In this document: positions 15,340-23,960 of the stretch, piece after piece | Position numbering within the stretch: position 1 is the stretch's first letter | Layout of the letters: each line of letters begins with the position of its first letter | Assembly: GCA_964343605.1 (NCBI GenBank) | Contig: CAYFKJ010000004.1 | Coordinates: 468,823-532,822 of the forward strand | Source of the DNA: CAYFKJ01 sp964343605 | Lineage (GTDB): Bacteria > Pseudomonadota > Alphaproteobacteria > UBA2966 | DNA length: 64,000 nt | Direction of reading: 5' to 3' | The notes under the pieces: generated by a model | The model's database searches: none | Seen by the model: the letters and a program-made list of their open reading frames with translations, nothing else | What the model was told of the DNA's origin: nothing | Translations under genes and position numbers: made by a program

Positions 15340-17901
15340 ATGGCGCGCTACAACGCCAAGGAAAACGAACAGAAATGGCAGGCCGTCTGGGCCGAAAACC
15401 GCACCTTTGAGGTCGCCGAGAATCCGGCCCAGGAGAAGTATTACGTCCTGGAGATGTTTCCCTATCCCTCGGGCCGCATACACATGGGGCACGTGCGCAA
15501 CTATACGCTGGGCGACGTCATCGCCAGATACAAGCGGGCGCGCGGCTTCAATGTCATGCATCCCATGGGCTGGGACGCCTTCGGACTGCCGGCTGAAAAC
15601 GCCGCCCGCGACAAGGGCATTCATCCCGCCGAGTGGACATACGCCAACATCGCCAATATGCGCGACGAACTCAAAAGCATGGGCCTGTCGCTGGATTGGA
15701 CGCGCGAGATCGCAACCTGCCATCCCGGTTACTACGCGCCCCAGCAGCGCCTGTTCATCGACATGTTCAAGGAAGGCCTGGCGTACCGGCGTGAAAGCTG
15801 GGTGAACTGGGACCCGGTCGACCACACCGTCCTGGCCAACGAACAGGTCATCGACGGCAAGGGCTGGCGGTCCGGTGCCGTCGTGGAAAAGCGCCTGCTG
15901 GCGCAATGGTGCTTCAAAATAACCGAATACGCCGACGAACTGTTGGCGGCGCTCGACGACCTGGAACGCTGGCCCGAACGCGTGCGCACCATGCAGGCCA
16001 ACTGGATTGGCCGCTCGGAAGGCCTTTCCATACGTTTCGCCGTCACGGGACGCGACGAGCCGCTGGAAATCTATACGACCCGCCCCGACACCCTGTTCGG
16101 CGCCAGTTTCATGGCGCTGTCGCCGGACCATCCGCTATCCCGGGAAATTGCGGAAAACCAACCTGCGGCGGCCGATTTCATCGCCGAATGCCGCCGTACG
16201 GGGACGACTGAGGAGGCCATCGAAACGGCGGAAAAGCAGGGCTACGATACAGGCCTCAAGGCCGTGCATCCCTTCGGCGGACCCGATCTGCCGGTCTACA
16301 TCGCCAACTTCGTCCTGATGGAATACGGCACGGGCGCGATCTTCGGCTGTCCGGCCCACGATCAGCGCGATCTGGATTTCGCCCGTAAGTACGGTCTTAC
16401 CGTGGTTCCCGTCGTGGCGCCGCCGGAGGCCGAACCCGCGGATGTCGAGATCGGCACGGAGGCCTATCTCGGCGACGGCGTCATGATCAATTCTCAATTC
16501 CTCGACGGCATGGACGTGCCGGCAGCCAAGGAAGAAGTGGCGAAACGCCTCGAGAGCGAAGGCACGGCGGAGCGCACCGTCAATTTCCGGTTGCGCGACT
16601 GGGGCGTTTCGCGCCAGCGCTACTGGGGCTGCCCCATTCCGATCATTCATTGCGACGACTGCGGCGCCCAATCGGCGCCGGTCGACAGCCTGCCGATCGA
16701 ACTGCCTGACGACGTCACCTTCGACAAGCCCGGCAACCCGCTGGACGATCACCCGACCTGGAAGCACGTCGATTGCCCGGCCTGCGGCAAGCCGGCGACG
16801 CGCGAAACCGACACGCTCGACACCTTCGTCGATTCGTCCTGGTATTTCGCCCGTTTCTGTTCGCCCCGCAGCGACGATCCGGTCGGGCGCGAGGCCGTGG
16901 ACTACTGGCTGCCGGTCGATCAGTACATCGGCGGCATCGAGCATGCCATTCTGCACTTGCTGTATTCGCGCTTCTTCACGCGGGCCATGAAACGCTGCGG
17001 TCACTTGGATGTGGAGGAACCGTTTGCCGGTCTCTTTACCCAGGGCATGGTCTGCCATGAGACCTACCGCGACGAGCAAGGCCGTTGGCTTTACCCAGAG
17101 GAAGTCGTTTTCGGCGAGGGCGGGACCGCAACTTTGGCGGACGGCGGGGCGCCCGTCTCCATCGGCCGGTCCGAGTCCATGTCCAAATCGAAAAAGAACG
17201 TCGTCGATCCGGGCTCCATCATCGACAAGTACGGGGCCGACACGGCGCGCTGGTTCATGTTGTCCGACAGCCCGCCGGAACGCGACCTGGAATGGACCGA
17301 TTCCGGCGTCGCAGGAGCCTGGCGCTACACCCAGAGGCTGTGGCGATTGTTCGATGGTTCGTTCGACAAGCTTCCGGAAGCGGGCGCACCTCGACCGGAA
17401 GAATTCGGGGCGGCAGCGGCGGATCTCAGGGGCAGCGCCCACCGGACCCTGAAATCGATTACCGAAGACATTGAACGCTTTCGCTTCAACCGGGCCGTCG
17501 CGCGGGTCTACGAATTCACCAATGTCGCGGTCGGGTTCGAGATCAAGGATGAGGCCGACGGCTGGGCGCTGCGCGAATCGCTTGAATTCCTGACCCAGAT
17601 GATCGGCCCCATGATGCCGCACGTCGCGGAGGAGTTGTGGCAGCGTTTGGGCAACGAGACCCTGCTCGCCGACACACCCTGGCCCGAGGTCGATCCCGGC
17701 CTGCTGGTCGAGGACGCCGTGACCATCGGCGTACAGGTCGGCGGCAAACTTCGGGGCACCATCGACATCGGCCGTGACGCCGACGAGGGCGCTGTCAAGG
17801 AGGCCGCCTTGGCCCTGGCGAACGTCCAGCAGGCCATCGGCGAAAAGGATGTGCGGAAGATCATCGTCGTTCCCAACAGAATCGTGAATGTTGTGGTCTA
17901 G
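15340..17901 (+). CDS. leuS: Leucyl-tRNA synthetase
   Basis: This 853-residue class I synthetase attaches leucine to its tRNAs. The HIGH-type motif HMGH lies in PYPSGRIHMGHVRNYTLGD near residue 48, and the KMSKS motif appears as SMSKSKKN near residue 612. The inserted editing domain (TTRPDTLFGASFMALSPDH) and the carboxyl-terminal anticodon-binding region are complete, so length is normal. Its end overlaps lptE by 14 bases, indicating co-expression with the LPS export lipoprotein. Confidence 0.99.
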   Translation: MARYNAKENEQKWQAVWAENRTFEVAENPAQEKYYVLEMFPYPSGRIHMGHVRNYTLGDVIARYKRARGFNVMHPMGWDAFGLPAENAARDKGIHPAEWTYANIANMRDELKSMGLSLDWTREIATCHPGYYAPQQRLFIDMFKEGLAYRRESWVNWDPVDHTVLANEQVIDGKGWRSGAVVEKRLLAQWCFKITEYADELLAALDDLERWPERVRTMQANWIGRSEGLSIRFAVTGRDEPLEIYTTRPDTLFGASFMALSPDHPLSREIAENQPAAADFIAECRRTGTTEEAIETAEKQGYDTGLKAVHPFGGPDLPVYIANFVLMEYGTGAIFGCPAHDQRDLDFARKYGLTVVPVVAPPEAEPADVEIGTEAYLGDGVMINSQFLDGMDVPAAKEEVAKRLESEGTAERTVNFRLRDWGVSRQRYWGCPIPIIHCDDCGAQSAPVDSLPIELPDDVTFDKPGNPLDDHPTWKHVDCPACGKPATRETDTLDTFVDSSWYFARFCSPRSDDPVGREAVDYWLPVDQYIGGIEHAILHLLYSRFFTRAMKRCGHLDVEEPFAGLFTQGMVCHETYRDEQGRWLYPEEVVFGEGGTATLADGGAPVSIGRSESMSKSKKNVVDPGSIIDKYGADTARWFMLSDSPPERDLEWTDSGVAGAWRYTQRLWRLFDGSFDKLPEAGAPRPEEFGAAAADLRGSAHRTLKSITEDIERFRFNRAVARVYEFTNVAVGFEIKDEADGWALRESLEFLTQMIGPMMPHVAEELWQRLGNETLLADTPWPEVDPGLLVEDAVTIGVQVGGKLRGTIDIGRDADEGAVKEAALALANVQQAIGEKDVRKIIVVPNRIVNVVV

Positions 17902-18400
17902 GGCCATAGTGCTTTGCACGTTGCTGGCGCTTGGCGCCTGCGGCTTTCAACCGCTGTACGGCGGCGGCCAGACCAAACAAGGAGTGACGTTCGCGGAGCT
18001 CTCCAAAATCCGCGTCGATCCCATCGACAACAGGGCGGGTCAACTCGTCCGCAACCACCTGGCCGACCGCCTCACCCCGACCGGCCGGCGCGGACCTCAA
18101 CGCTATCGTCTCGGCGTGAAACTGGCATGGTCGAGTGAAGGCTTGGCGCTGGCGCGCGATGAAACGGTCACCCGCTACAACGTACAGCTCGAGGCGTTCT
18201 TCACGCTGACGGATACCTCGTCGGGCAAAAAGATCTTCGGCGGCACGGCCCGGTCCATTGCCGTCTACAACGTCGTCGATGCGGATTATTCCACCCTGAC
18301 CGCAGAGCGTGATGCCGAACGCCGCGCGGTCCGCGAAGTGAGCGAAGAGATCACCACCCGCCTGTCGGTGTTTTTCTCCCGTCCCAGCAAGCAGAGCTAG
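17888..18400 (+). CDS. lptE: LPS-assembly lipoprotein LptE
   Basis: A short signal sequence with lipobox LGACG followed by FQPLYGG is the standard beginning of LptE, the outer-membrane lipoprotein that plugs LptD during lipopolysaccharide insertion. The 170-residue length and the mixed alpha/beta pattern fit. The start lies inside the end of leuS (14-base overlap), and holA follows 11 bases later, an order widely kept in alphaproteobacteria. Sequence conservation in this family is low outside the amino terminus. Confidence 0.92.
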   Translation: MLWSRAIVLCTLLALGACGFQPLYGGGQTKQGVTFAELSKIRVDPIDNRAGQLVRNHLADRLTPTGRRGPQRYRLGVKLAWSSEGLALARDETVTRYNVQLEAFFTLTDTSSGKKIFGGTARSIAVYNVVDADYSTLTAERDAERRAVREVSEEITTRLSVFFSRPSKQS

Positions 18401-18411
18401 GATCCCTAGCG

Positions 18412-19440
18412 GTGAAGATCAAACCGCAAAATGTCGATGCCTTCGTTCAGCGGCCCGATGATAAGGTCCGTGCCGTTCTGGTCTACGGGCCCGACCTCGG
18501 CGCCGTTCGGGAACGAGCGGAAGCGCTGTGCAAAACAGTGGTTGAGGATCTCTCGGACACCTTTCGCGCCATCGAATTGACGCCGAAGTCCTTGATCTCG
18601 GACGGTGCCCTGCTGAGCGACGAGGCCGCCGCAATTGCTTTCGGGGGCGGTCGCCGGGTACTGCGCATTCGCGGCGCGGCGAACGATTTGGCCGATAGGC
18701 TGAGCGAGTTTCTCGAAAATCCGTCGGGTGACGCCCTGATCGTCGTGGAAGCCGGCGAGTTGGCCGCCCGCAGCCGCCTGCGGGCGGTGTTCGAAAAGGC
18801 CGACAATGCCGCCGCCGTGCCCTGCTATATCGAGGAGGGCTTCGGCCTGGAAAATCTGATCAGCCGGATACTGAAGGAAAACGGTTTGTCGGTGGAGCCG
18901 GCTGCGCTGGCTTTTCTCGCCGCCAATCTCGGCAGCGACAGGCAGTTGACGCGACGCGAGTTGGAAAAGGTGGCGCTCTATATGCCCCCCGGCGGCACGG
19001 TCAGTTTGGCCGACGCCGAGGCCTGCATCGGCGATGCCGCCGCGACCTCGCTTGACGATGTCGCCATGGCGGCGGGGAGCGGTGATTACGGCGCGCTCGA
19101 CGTTGCCCTGCGCCGTTGCGCCGCAGACGGCCTGGCGCCGGTTGCCATCGTGCGCGCCGTCCAACGCCACTTTCACCGCCTGCATCTTGCGGCCGGCGTG
19201 CGCGAGGGCGGCGCGTCCGTTGATCAGGCCATGGCGGCGCTGCGTCCGCCGGTTTTCTTCAAGCAAAAAGATGCCTTTCGACGGCAGCTCAACGCCTGGA
19301 ACGCGAAAACCCTGGGGGACGCCTTGGTTTTGCTGACCGAGGCCGAGCTTGATTGCAAGACGACCGGACTGCCGGATGCGGCCATGTGCGGGCGGACATT
19401 AATGCGGGTGGCGCGCGGTGCGCGGCACCGGCGAAGCTGA
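18412..19440 (+). CDS. holA: DNA polymerase III delta subunit
   Basis: The protein begins KIKPQNVDAFV and VLVYGPDLGAVRERAE, typical of HolA, the clamp-loader subunit that opens the beta ring. Its length, 342 residues, and the AAA-like first domain, a KENGLSVEP middle helix region and a carboxyl-terminal helical collar agree with the family. Translation likely starts at GTG 18412. It is the last gene of the leuS-lptE-holA run and converges on parB, with 15 bases between stops. Confidence 0.93.
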   Translation: MKIKPQNVDAFVQRPDDKVRAVLVYGPDLGAVRERAEALCKTVVEDLSDTFRAIELTPKSLISDGALLSDEAAAIAFGGGRRVLRIRGAANDLADRLSEFLENPSGDALIVVEAGELAARSRLRAVFEKADNAAAVPCYIEEGFGLENLISRILKENGLSVEPAALAFLAANLGSDRQLTRRELEKVALYMPPGGTVSLADAEACIGDAAATSLDDVAMAAGSGDYGALDVALRRCAADGLAPVAIVRAVQRHFHRLHLAAGVREGGASVDQAMAALRPPVFFKQKDAFRRQLNAWNAKTLGDALVLLTEAELDCKTTGLPDAAMCGRTLMRVARGARHRRS

Positions 19441-19455
19441 CGGGAGTCTTCCGCG

Positions 19456-20346
19456 CTATTCGTTGGAGGGTCGGCAGAGACGCCGGCCAACCTCGTCGAG
19501 CTGCTCCAGAGTCTGGTAATTGACGCGCAGCACCCCGCCGGCGGCACCATGGTCATCGATTTCGACCTTCAGCCCCAGCGTTTTCGATATATCTTCCTCG
19601 AACGCCAGCGTGTCGGCATCCTTGCCGTGCGGCGCGGATTTTCGACTGGCTGGCGGCTCGCTTTCCTTTTTCACCAGTTTTTCGACCTGACGGACATTTA
19701 GTCCGCGCTTGACGATCTTTCGCGCCAGCTTCAGGGGCTGGCCGGAAGAAAGCAGGGCCCTGCCATGACCGGCGCTGATGCTGCCGTCGTCGATCATCGC
19801 CCTGACCTTGGCGGGCAGGCCGAGCAATCTCAGGGTGTTGGCGATGTGGCTGCGGCTCTTTCCGATGATCGCCGCCAACTGCTCCTGCGTATGGCCGAAT
19901 TCATCGATAAGTCGTTGATATCCTTCAGCTTCTTCCATAGCAGAAAGGTCGGATCGCTGGACGTTCTCGACAATCGCGATCTCCAGCGATTGGGTATCGT
20001 CCAATTCCTTGACGACAATCGGCACTTGGTGAATCCGGGCTCGTTGGGCAGCTCGCCAGCGGCGCTCTCCGGCGACAATTTCATAGCCGTCCGCCCCGTC
20101 GGCGGCGCCTCGAACCAGGATGGGCTGAAGAATGCCAAGTTCGCGGATCGAGCTCGAAAGCTGTTCGATATCGTCTTCGTCGAAGACCCGACGCGGCTGG
20201 AAGCGGTTTGGCTGGAGCTGTTCGATGGGAACTTCGATCGCACCGCCGCCCTTTTGGGATGGCGCGGCATCCGCTGCCGGCACGTCGCCTAGTAACGCCG
20301 ATAGTCCCCGGCCCAGGCCTTTGCTGCGTTTGGCGTCTTCGGCCAT
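19456..20346 (-). CDS. parB: Chromosome partitioning protein ParB
   Basis: The ParB signature opens with KGLGRGLSALLGD. The CTP-binding ParB/Srx domain shows IRELGILQPILVR and GERRWRAAQRA. The parS-binding helix-turn-helix includes TQEQLAAIIGKSRSHIANTLRLL, and a carboxyl-terminal dimerisation segment follows. ParB loads at parS and spreads along DNA to drive origin segregation; two exact parS sites lie 1.4 and 3.5 kb away. ATG at 20346 has GAGGAA seven bases upstream, overlapping the parA stop region. Upstream in-frame codons to 20547 lie within parA and are not used. Confidence 0.97.
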   Translation of the reverse strand: MAEDAKRSKGLGRGLSALLGDVPAADAAPSQKGGGAIEVPIEQLQPNRFQPRRVFDEDDIEQLSSSIRELGILQPILVRGAADGADGYEIVAGERRWRAAQRARIHQVPIVVKELDDTQSLEIAIVENVQRSDLSAMEEAEGYQRLIDEFGHTQEQLAAIIGKSRSHIANTLRLLGLPAKVRAMIDDGSISAGHGRALLSSGQPLKLARKIVKRGLNVRQVEKLVKKESEPPASRKSAPHGKDADTLAFEEDISKTLGLKVEIDDHGAAGGVLRVNYQTLEQLDEVGRRLCRPSNE

Positions 20347-20356
20347 GACCATTTCC

Positions 20357-21211
20357 TCAGGCTGCACGGCGACGCTCACGGCGCAACACTTCGCCGGCCA
20401 GTTGGATGTAGGCCCGGCTGCCCGCACACTGGTGGTCGTAGAGCAAGGCCGGCTTGCCATGCGACGGCGCCTCCGAAACCCGCACGTTACGCGGAATGAC
20501 GGTATCGTACACCTTGTCGCCGAGATACTCCCGAACATCGTTGGCAACCTGGCCCGACAAATTGTTCCGTTTGTCGAACATGGTCAGAACGATGCCCTGG
20601 ATATCCAACAAAGGGTTGAATGCGGCGCTTACTCTTTCAATCGTGCTTAGAAGTTGGCTCAGGCCTTCCAGGGCGAAGAATTCACACTGCAGGGGGACCA
20701 GGACCGATTGCGCAGCTGTCAGCGCGTTGAGGGTCAGCAGGCCGAGCGAAGGCGGGCAATCGATCAGGACGTACTGATACTTCGAAACCTCGCCTTCCAT
20801 GGCGTCGCGCAAACGATAGCTGCGGCGCTCGATATCGACCAACTCCAGTTCGGCACCCGAGAGGTCCATGGTCGACGGCACGATGTCCAGGCCCGGTATG
20901 CGGCTGGGGGCGCTGGCTTCCTCGAGCGTCGCCGTCCCGGCCAGCACGTCGTAACTCGACAGCTCGCGCTGCGCCCGGTCGATGCCGAGACCGGTGCTGG
21001 CATTGCCCTGCGGGTCGAGATCGACGATCAGCACCCGGCAGCCGACGGCGGACAGTGCCGTTGCCAGGTTGATGGTCGTCGTGGTCTTACCCACCCCGCC
21101 CTTTTGGTTGGCGATGGCGAGGATGCGTGTCTGAACTGCCGATTTGATTAACGGCGTCGGTTTCCCGTCGGCGGTTTCGAAACTTGCACCATTTTCTGAG
21201 AAGTCATTCAC
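20357..21211 (-). CDS. parA: Chromosome partitioning ATPase ParA
   Basis: The deviant Walker A KGGVGKTTTTINLA, the Walker A' VDLDPQGNAS and the DCPPSLGLLTLNAL motif identify ParA. It forms ATP-bound dimers on the nucleoid that ParB-parS complexes follow. The protein starts at GTG 21211, overlapping the rsmG stop by eight bases, and is followed by parB after 10 bases. The first 25 residues form a poorly conserved extension before the ATPase core. Confidence 0.97.
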   Translation of the reverse strand: MNDFSENGASFETADGKPTPLIKSAVQTRILAIANQKGGVGKTTTTINLATALSAVGCRVLIVDLDPQGNASTGLGIDRAQRELSSYDVLAGTATLEEASAPSRIPGLDIVPSTMDLSGAELELVDIERRSYRLRDAMEGEVSKYQYVLIDCPPSLGLLTLNALTAAQSVLVPLQCEFFALEGLSQLLSTIERVSAAFNPLLDIQGIVLTMFDKRNNLSGQVANDVREYLGDKVYDTVIPRNVRVSEAPSHGKPALLYDHQCAGSRAYIQLAGEVLRRERRRAA

Positions 21212-21845
21212 GGCCTAAGCCCCCAATTCTCAAGACGACACTGTCCGGGTTGGTCGCACTTGGCAATTTTTCGAGGCTGATTTTGCTATTTTTTTGCAGA
21301 TTCGTCAATTCATTATCAACATCTTGACCCTTCGGGAAAAGGCATACTGTATCTTGTGTTACAAGATGTTGTGCCATGTCGACGAGCTCTGACGTCGCCG
21401 CCAAGGCCCGGGCTGTTATGACGTCGATTTCAGATGGCCGCCCGGGCGCATGTTGAAAATCCTCGATGCGGCAGTTGTGAATTACTGCGTGCGCGCCGCA
21501 TGTTCGGACGACTTCGTGCAGGAAAGCGCATTTCCGACCATCGCTCTCGATCAGGTGAACCTCGCCCGCACCCATAATCGCCAGCACGAGTCCCGGAAAT
21601 CCGGCGCCACTTCCCAGGTCGACCCAGGTCTGCGCTGCCTCCGGTGCCATGGTAAGAAGCTGGGCGGAATCGAGCATATGCCGGCGCCAGACATCCGCCA
21701 GCGAAGCGCGGCTGACCAGGTTGATGGCGCGCTGCCACTTCCCCAGAAGCCCGACATACGCCTCCAGTTGCGCCAGTGTTTCACGTGAAACATTGGCGGC
21801 TTTTTGGAATTCCTCCGGCGATAACGGCGGGGCGTTGGAGTTCAT
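21204..21845 (-). CDS. rsmG: 16S rRNA (guanine527-N7)-methyltransferase RsmG
   Basis: This SAM-dependent enzyme modifies G527 of 16S rRNA. Its motifs are NLVSRASLADVWRRHMLDS, the SAM-binding VDLGSGAGFPGLVLAI and VITARALA, all at expected places in a 213-residue protein. Residues VSRET near position 19 are encoded by an exact parS palindrome, so the amino terminus is constrained by DNA function. It lies between mnmG and parA in the usual order. Confidence 0.97.
   Translation of the reverse strand: MNSNAPPLSPEEFQKAANVSRETLAQLEAYVGLLGKWQRAINLVSRASLADVWRRHMLDSAQLLTMAPEAAQTWVDLGSGAGFPGLVLAIMGAGEVHLIESDGRKCAFLHEVVRTCGAHAVIHNCRIEDFQHAPGRPSEIDVITARALAATSELVDMAQHLVTQDTVCLFPKGQDVDNELTNLQKNSKISLEKLPSATNPDSVVLRIGGLGRE
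21777..21792. other. parS: parS centromere site inside rsmG
   Basis: TGTTTCACGTGAAACA is an exact 16-base match to the classical bacterial parS palindrome bound by ParB. It lies within the rsmG reading frame, about 1.4 kb upstream of parB. Confidence 0.96.
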
Positions 21846-21869
21846 TCGATGGGGCCCGGATCCGGCCGC

Positions 21870-23816
21870 TCAGGCTGAGCGGCGGGTCGACGGTTCACGC
21901 CGTTTGACGTGAGCCAGCAGGGCCGTCAACGCCGCCGGCGTCATGCCGGGAATGCGCGCCGCGGCGCCAAGGGTGGCCGGTCTCACGGCTTCCAGCTTGC
22001 TGCGTGTCTCGGCCGAAAGCGCCCCGATCGACTGGTAGTCGATAGTAGCCGGCAGCGCCAGATTTTCGTCGCGGCGGAAGGCGGCGACGTCGGCGGCCTG
22101 TCGTTCGAGGTAGCCGGCATACAGGGCATCCGCCTCCAACTGTGCGATGGCCCTTGAGCTCAGATCCGCGAGCTCCGGCCAAATCTCCGCAAGCTTGGCC
22201 ATGTCGATATCCGGCAGCGCCAACAGGTCCGTAACACAGCGCCGGACGCCGTCAAGGTTGATCACCAAACCGTAGTGGCGCGCCTCATTCGGCGTCAGGG
22301 ACAGCGACGCCGCAAGGCCTCGTGCCGCTGACAGCTCGCGCTGCCAGCCCTCAAAGGCGGTGCGCCGCGTCCGACCGATACAACCGATATCAATACCTTT
22401 GGCGGTAAGGCGCTGATCGGCATTGTCCGCCCTCAAACTCAGCCGATACTCAGCACGCGACGTGAACATTCGATAGGGCTCTTCCGTCCCCTTCGAAATC
22501 AAATCATCGATCATAACGCCGATGTAGGCATCTGCCCGATCCAAGGTAAAGTCCCCTCGCCCCTGGGCCTTCAGCGCCGCATTCAAACCGGCCATCAAGC
22601 CCTGGGCGCCGGCCTCCTCGTAGCCCGTGGTACCATTGATCTGGCCCGCCAGATATAGGCCGGGTGCTTTGCGCACTTGGAGCGTGGGACTAAGCTCACG
22701 AGGATCCACGAAATCATATTCGATTGCATAACCCGGGCGGACGATACGCGCCTTCTCCAAACCCGGTATAGTCTTAAGCAACGCAACCTGGACCTCCTCC
22801 GGCAAAGACGTCGAAATACCGTTGGGGTAAACCGTCATGTCGTCAAGGCCTTCGGGTTCCAAGAAAATTTGATGACCGTCGCGGTCGCCGAACCGGACCA
22901 CCTTGTCTTCGATCGACGGACAATAGCGGGGGCCCGTGCTTTCGATTTTCCCGGAGTACATGGGCGCACGATCGATGTTACGGCGGATGATGTCATGGGT
23001 CTCAGGCGTGGTGGCGGTGATATGGCAAACCACCTGAGGCGTTTCAATTCGCTGCGTCAGAAAGGAGAACGGCTCAGGCGGATTGTCACCGGGCTGTTCG
23101 GCCAGCTCGGCATAATTGATCGTCGATCCGTCCAGTCGCGGAGGCGTGCCGGTTTTGAGCCGGCCCAGCCGCAAGTCCAGGTTCTTGAAGGTTTGCGTGA
23201 GACCCATTGTTGGCGCTTCGCCGACGCGGCCCGCAGGCTCCGAGCGTTCACCGATATGAATCAAGCCCCGCAAAAAAGTGCCAGTCGTTACGACGACGGC
23301 GCCGGCTCGAACCCTTGTTCCATCGCCGAGTACGACGCCCTCCACGCGCCGCTCTCCGGCTGACGTATCAGCGACGATCAAATCCTCTGCAGACGCCTCC
23401 ACGATGGAAAGGTTGTCCTGCGCCGACAAGGCCCGTTGCATGGCCTGCTTGTAGAGGCGGCGGTCGACCTGGGCCCGTGGACCCCTAACCGCCGGGCCCT
23501 TGCGCCGGTTCAGGAGGCGAAACTGGATGCCCGCCTGATCGGCGACAGTGCCCATGAGACCGTCCAGCGCATCGATCTCCCGCACCAGATGGCCCTTCCC
23601 CAGGCCGCCGATAGCCGGATTACAGGACAGCTCGCCGACGGTATCCACACGGTGGGTGACGAGAAGCGTGTCGGCGCCCAAACGGGCCGCCGCCGCAGCC
23701 GCCTCACAGCCGGCGTGGCCACCCCCGACGACGATGACGTCGTAGCCCGACTCGCGCTCAAGCTCCCGCGCAGACAGGGGTTTAATCTTTTCATCTCTGT
23801 TGGCTGGGGCGGTCAT
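21870..23816 (-). CDS. mnmG: tRNA uridine-5-carboxymethylaminomethyl modification enzyme MnmG
   Basis: The FAD-binding motif VIVVGGGHAGCEAAAAAARLG begins near residue 27, followed by SCNPAIGGLGKGHLVREIDALDG and later LAGQINGTTGYEEAGAQG, all diagnostic of MnmG (GidA). With MnmE it builds the cmnm5 group at wobble uridine 34. The full length of 648 residues and the carboxyl-terminal MnmE-binding helices are present. ATG at 23816 is chosen although no strong ribosome binding site precedes it; a TTG at 23846 is the other option. mnmE lies upstream across a gap carrying parS. Confidence 0.97.
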   Translation of the reverse strand: MTAPANRDEKIKPLSARELERESGYDVIVVGGGHAGCEAAAAAARLGADTLLVTHRVDTVGELSCNPAIGGLGKGHLVREIDALDGLMGTVADQAGIQFRLLNRRKGPAVRGPRAQVDRRLYKQAMQRALSAQDNLSIVEASAEDLIVADTSAGERRVEGVVLGDGTRVRAGAVVVTTGTFLRGLIHIGERSEPAGRVGEAPTMGLTQTFKNLDLRLGRLKTGTPPRLDGSTINYAELAEQPGDNPPEPFSFLTQRIETPQVVCHITATTPETHDIIRRNIDRAPMYSGKIESTGPRYCPSIEDKVVRFGDRDGHQIFLEPEGLDDMTVYPNGISTSLPEEVQVALLKTIPGLEKARIVRPGYAIEYDFVDPRELSPTLQVRKAPGLYLAGQINGTTGYEEAGAQGLMAGLNAALKAQGRGDFTLDRADAYIGVMIDDLISKGTEEPYRMFTSRAEYRLSLRADNADQRLTAKGIDIGCIGRTRRTAFEGWQRELSAARGLAASLSLTPNEARHYGLVINLDGVRRCVTDLLALPDIDMAKLAEIWPELADLSSRAIAQLEADALYAGYLERQAADVAAFRRDENLALPATIDYQSIGALSAETRSKLEAVRPATLGAAARIPGMTPAALTALLAHVKRREPSTRRSA

Positions 23817-23898
23817 GGCCGGAATGTAGGGAGGCCGCGTCCCCAAGTCAAACCGTGTCGGCCCAGACGATCATGGGAGACGCCGTTGCAGGACAGAT

Positions 23899-23914
23899 TG
23901 TTTCACGTGAAACA
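23899..23914. other. parS: parS centromere site between mnmG and mnmE
   Basis: A second exact TGTTTCACGTGAAACA palindrome lies in the 144-base gap between mnmE and mnmG. It is 2.1 kb from the site in rsmG and about 10 kb from the probable origin. Confidence 0.96.
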
Positions 23915-23960
23915 CCCCTACACTTGGCCTGAAATTGTATCGACTCCGTATCGAATTACC

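Noticed and set aside
15058..16131. Minus-strand frame of 357 codons across DUF3576 and leuS
   Set aside because: It spans two real genes in antisense and has no family features.
16135..17919. Long open frame (594 codons) on the minus strand opposite leuS
   Set aside because: It is antisense to a complete leuS, has no recognisable domain, and reflects the GC-rich third positions of leuS.
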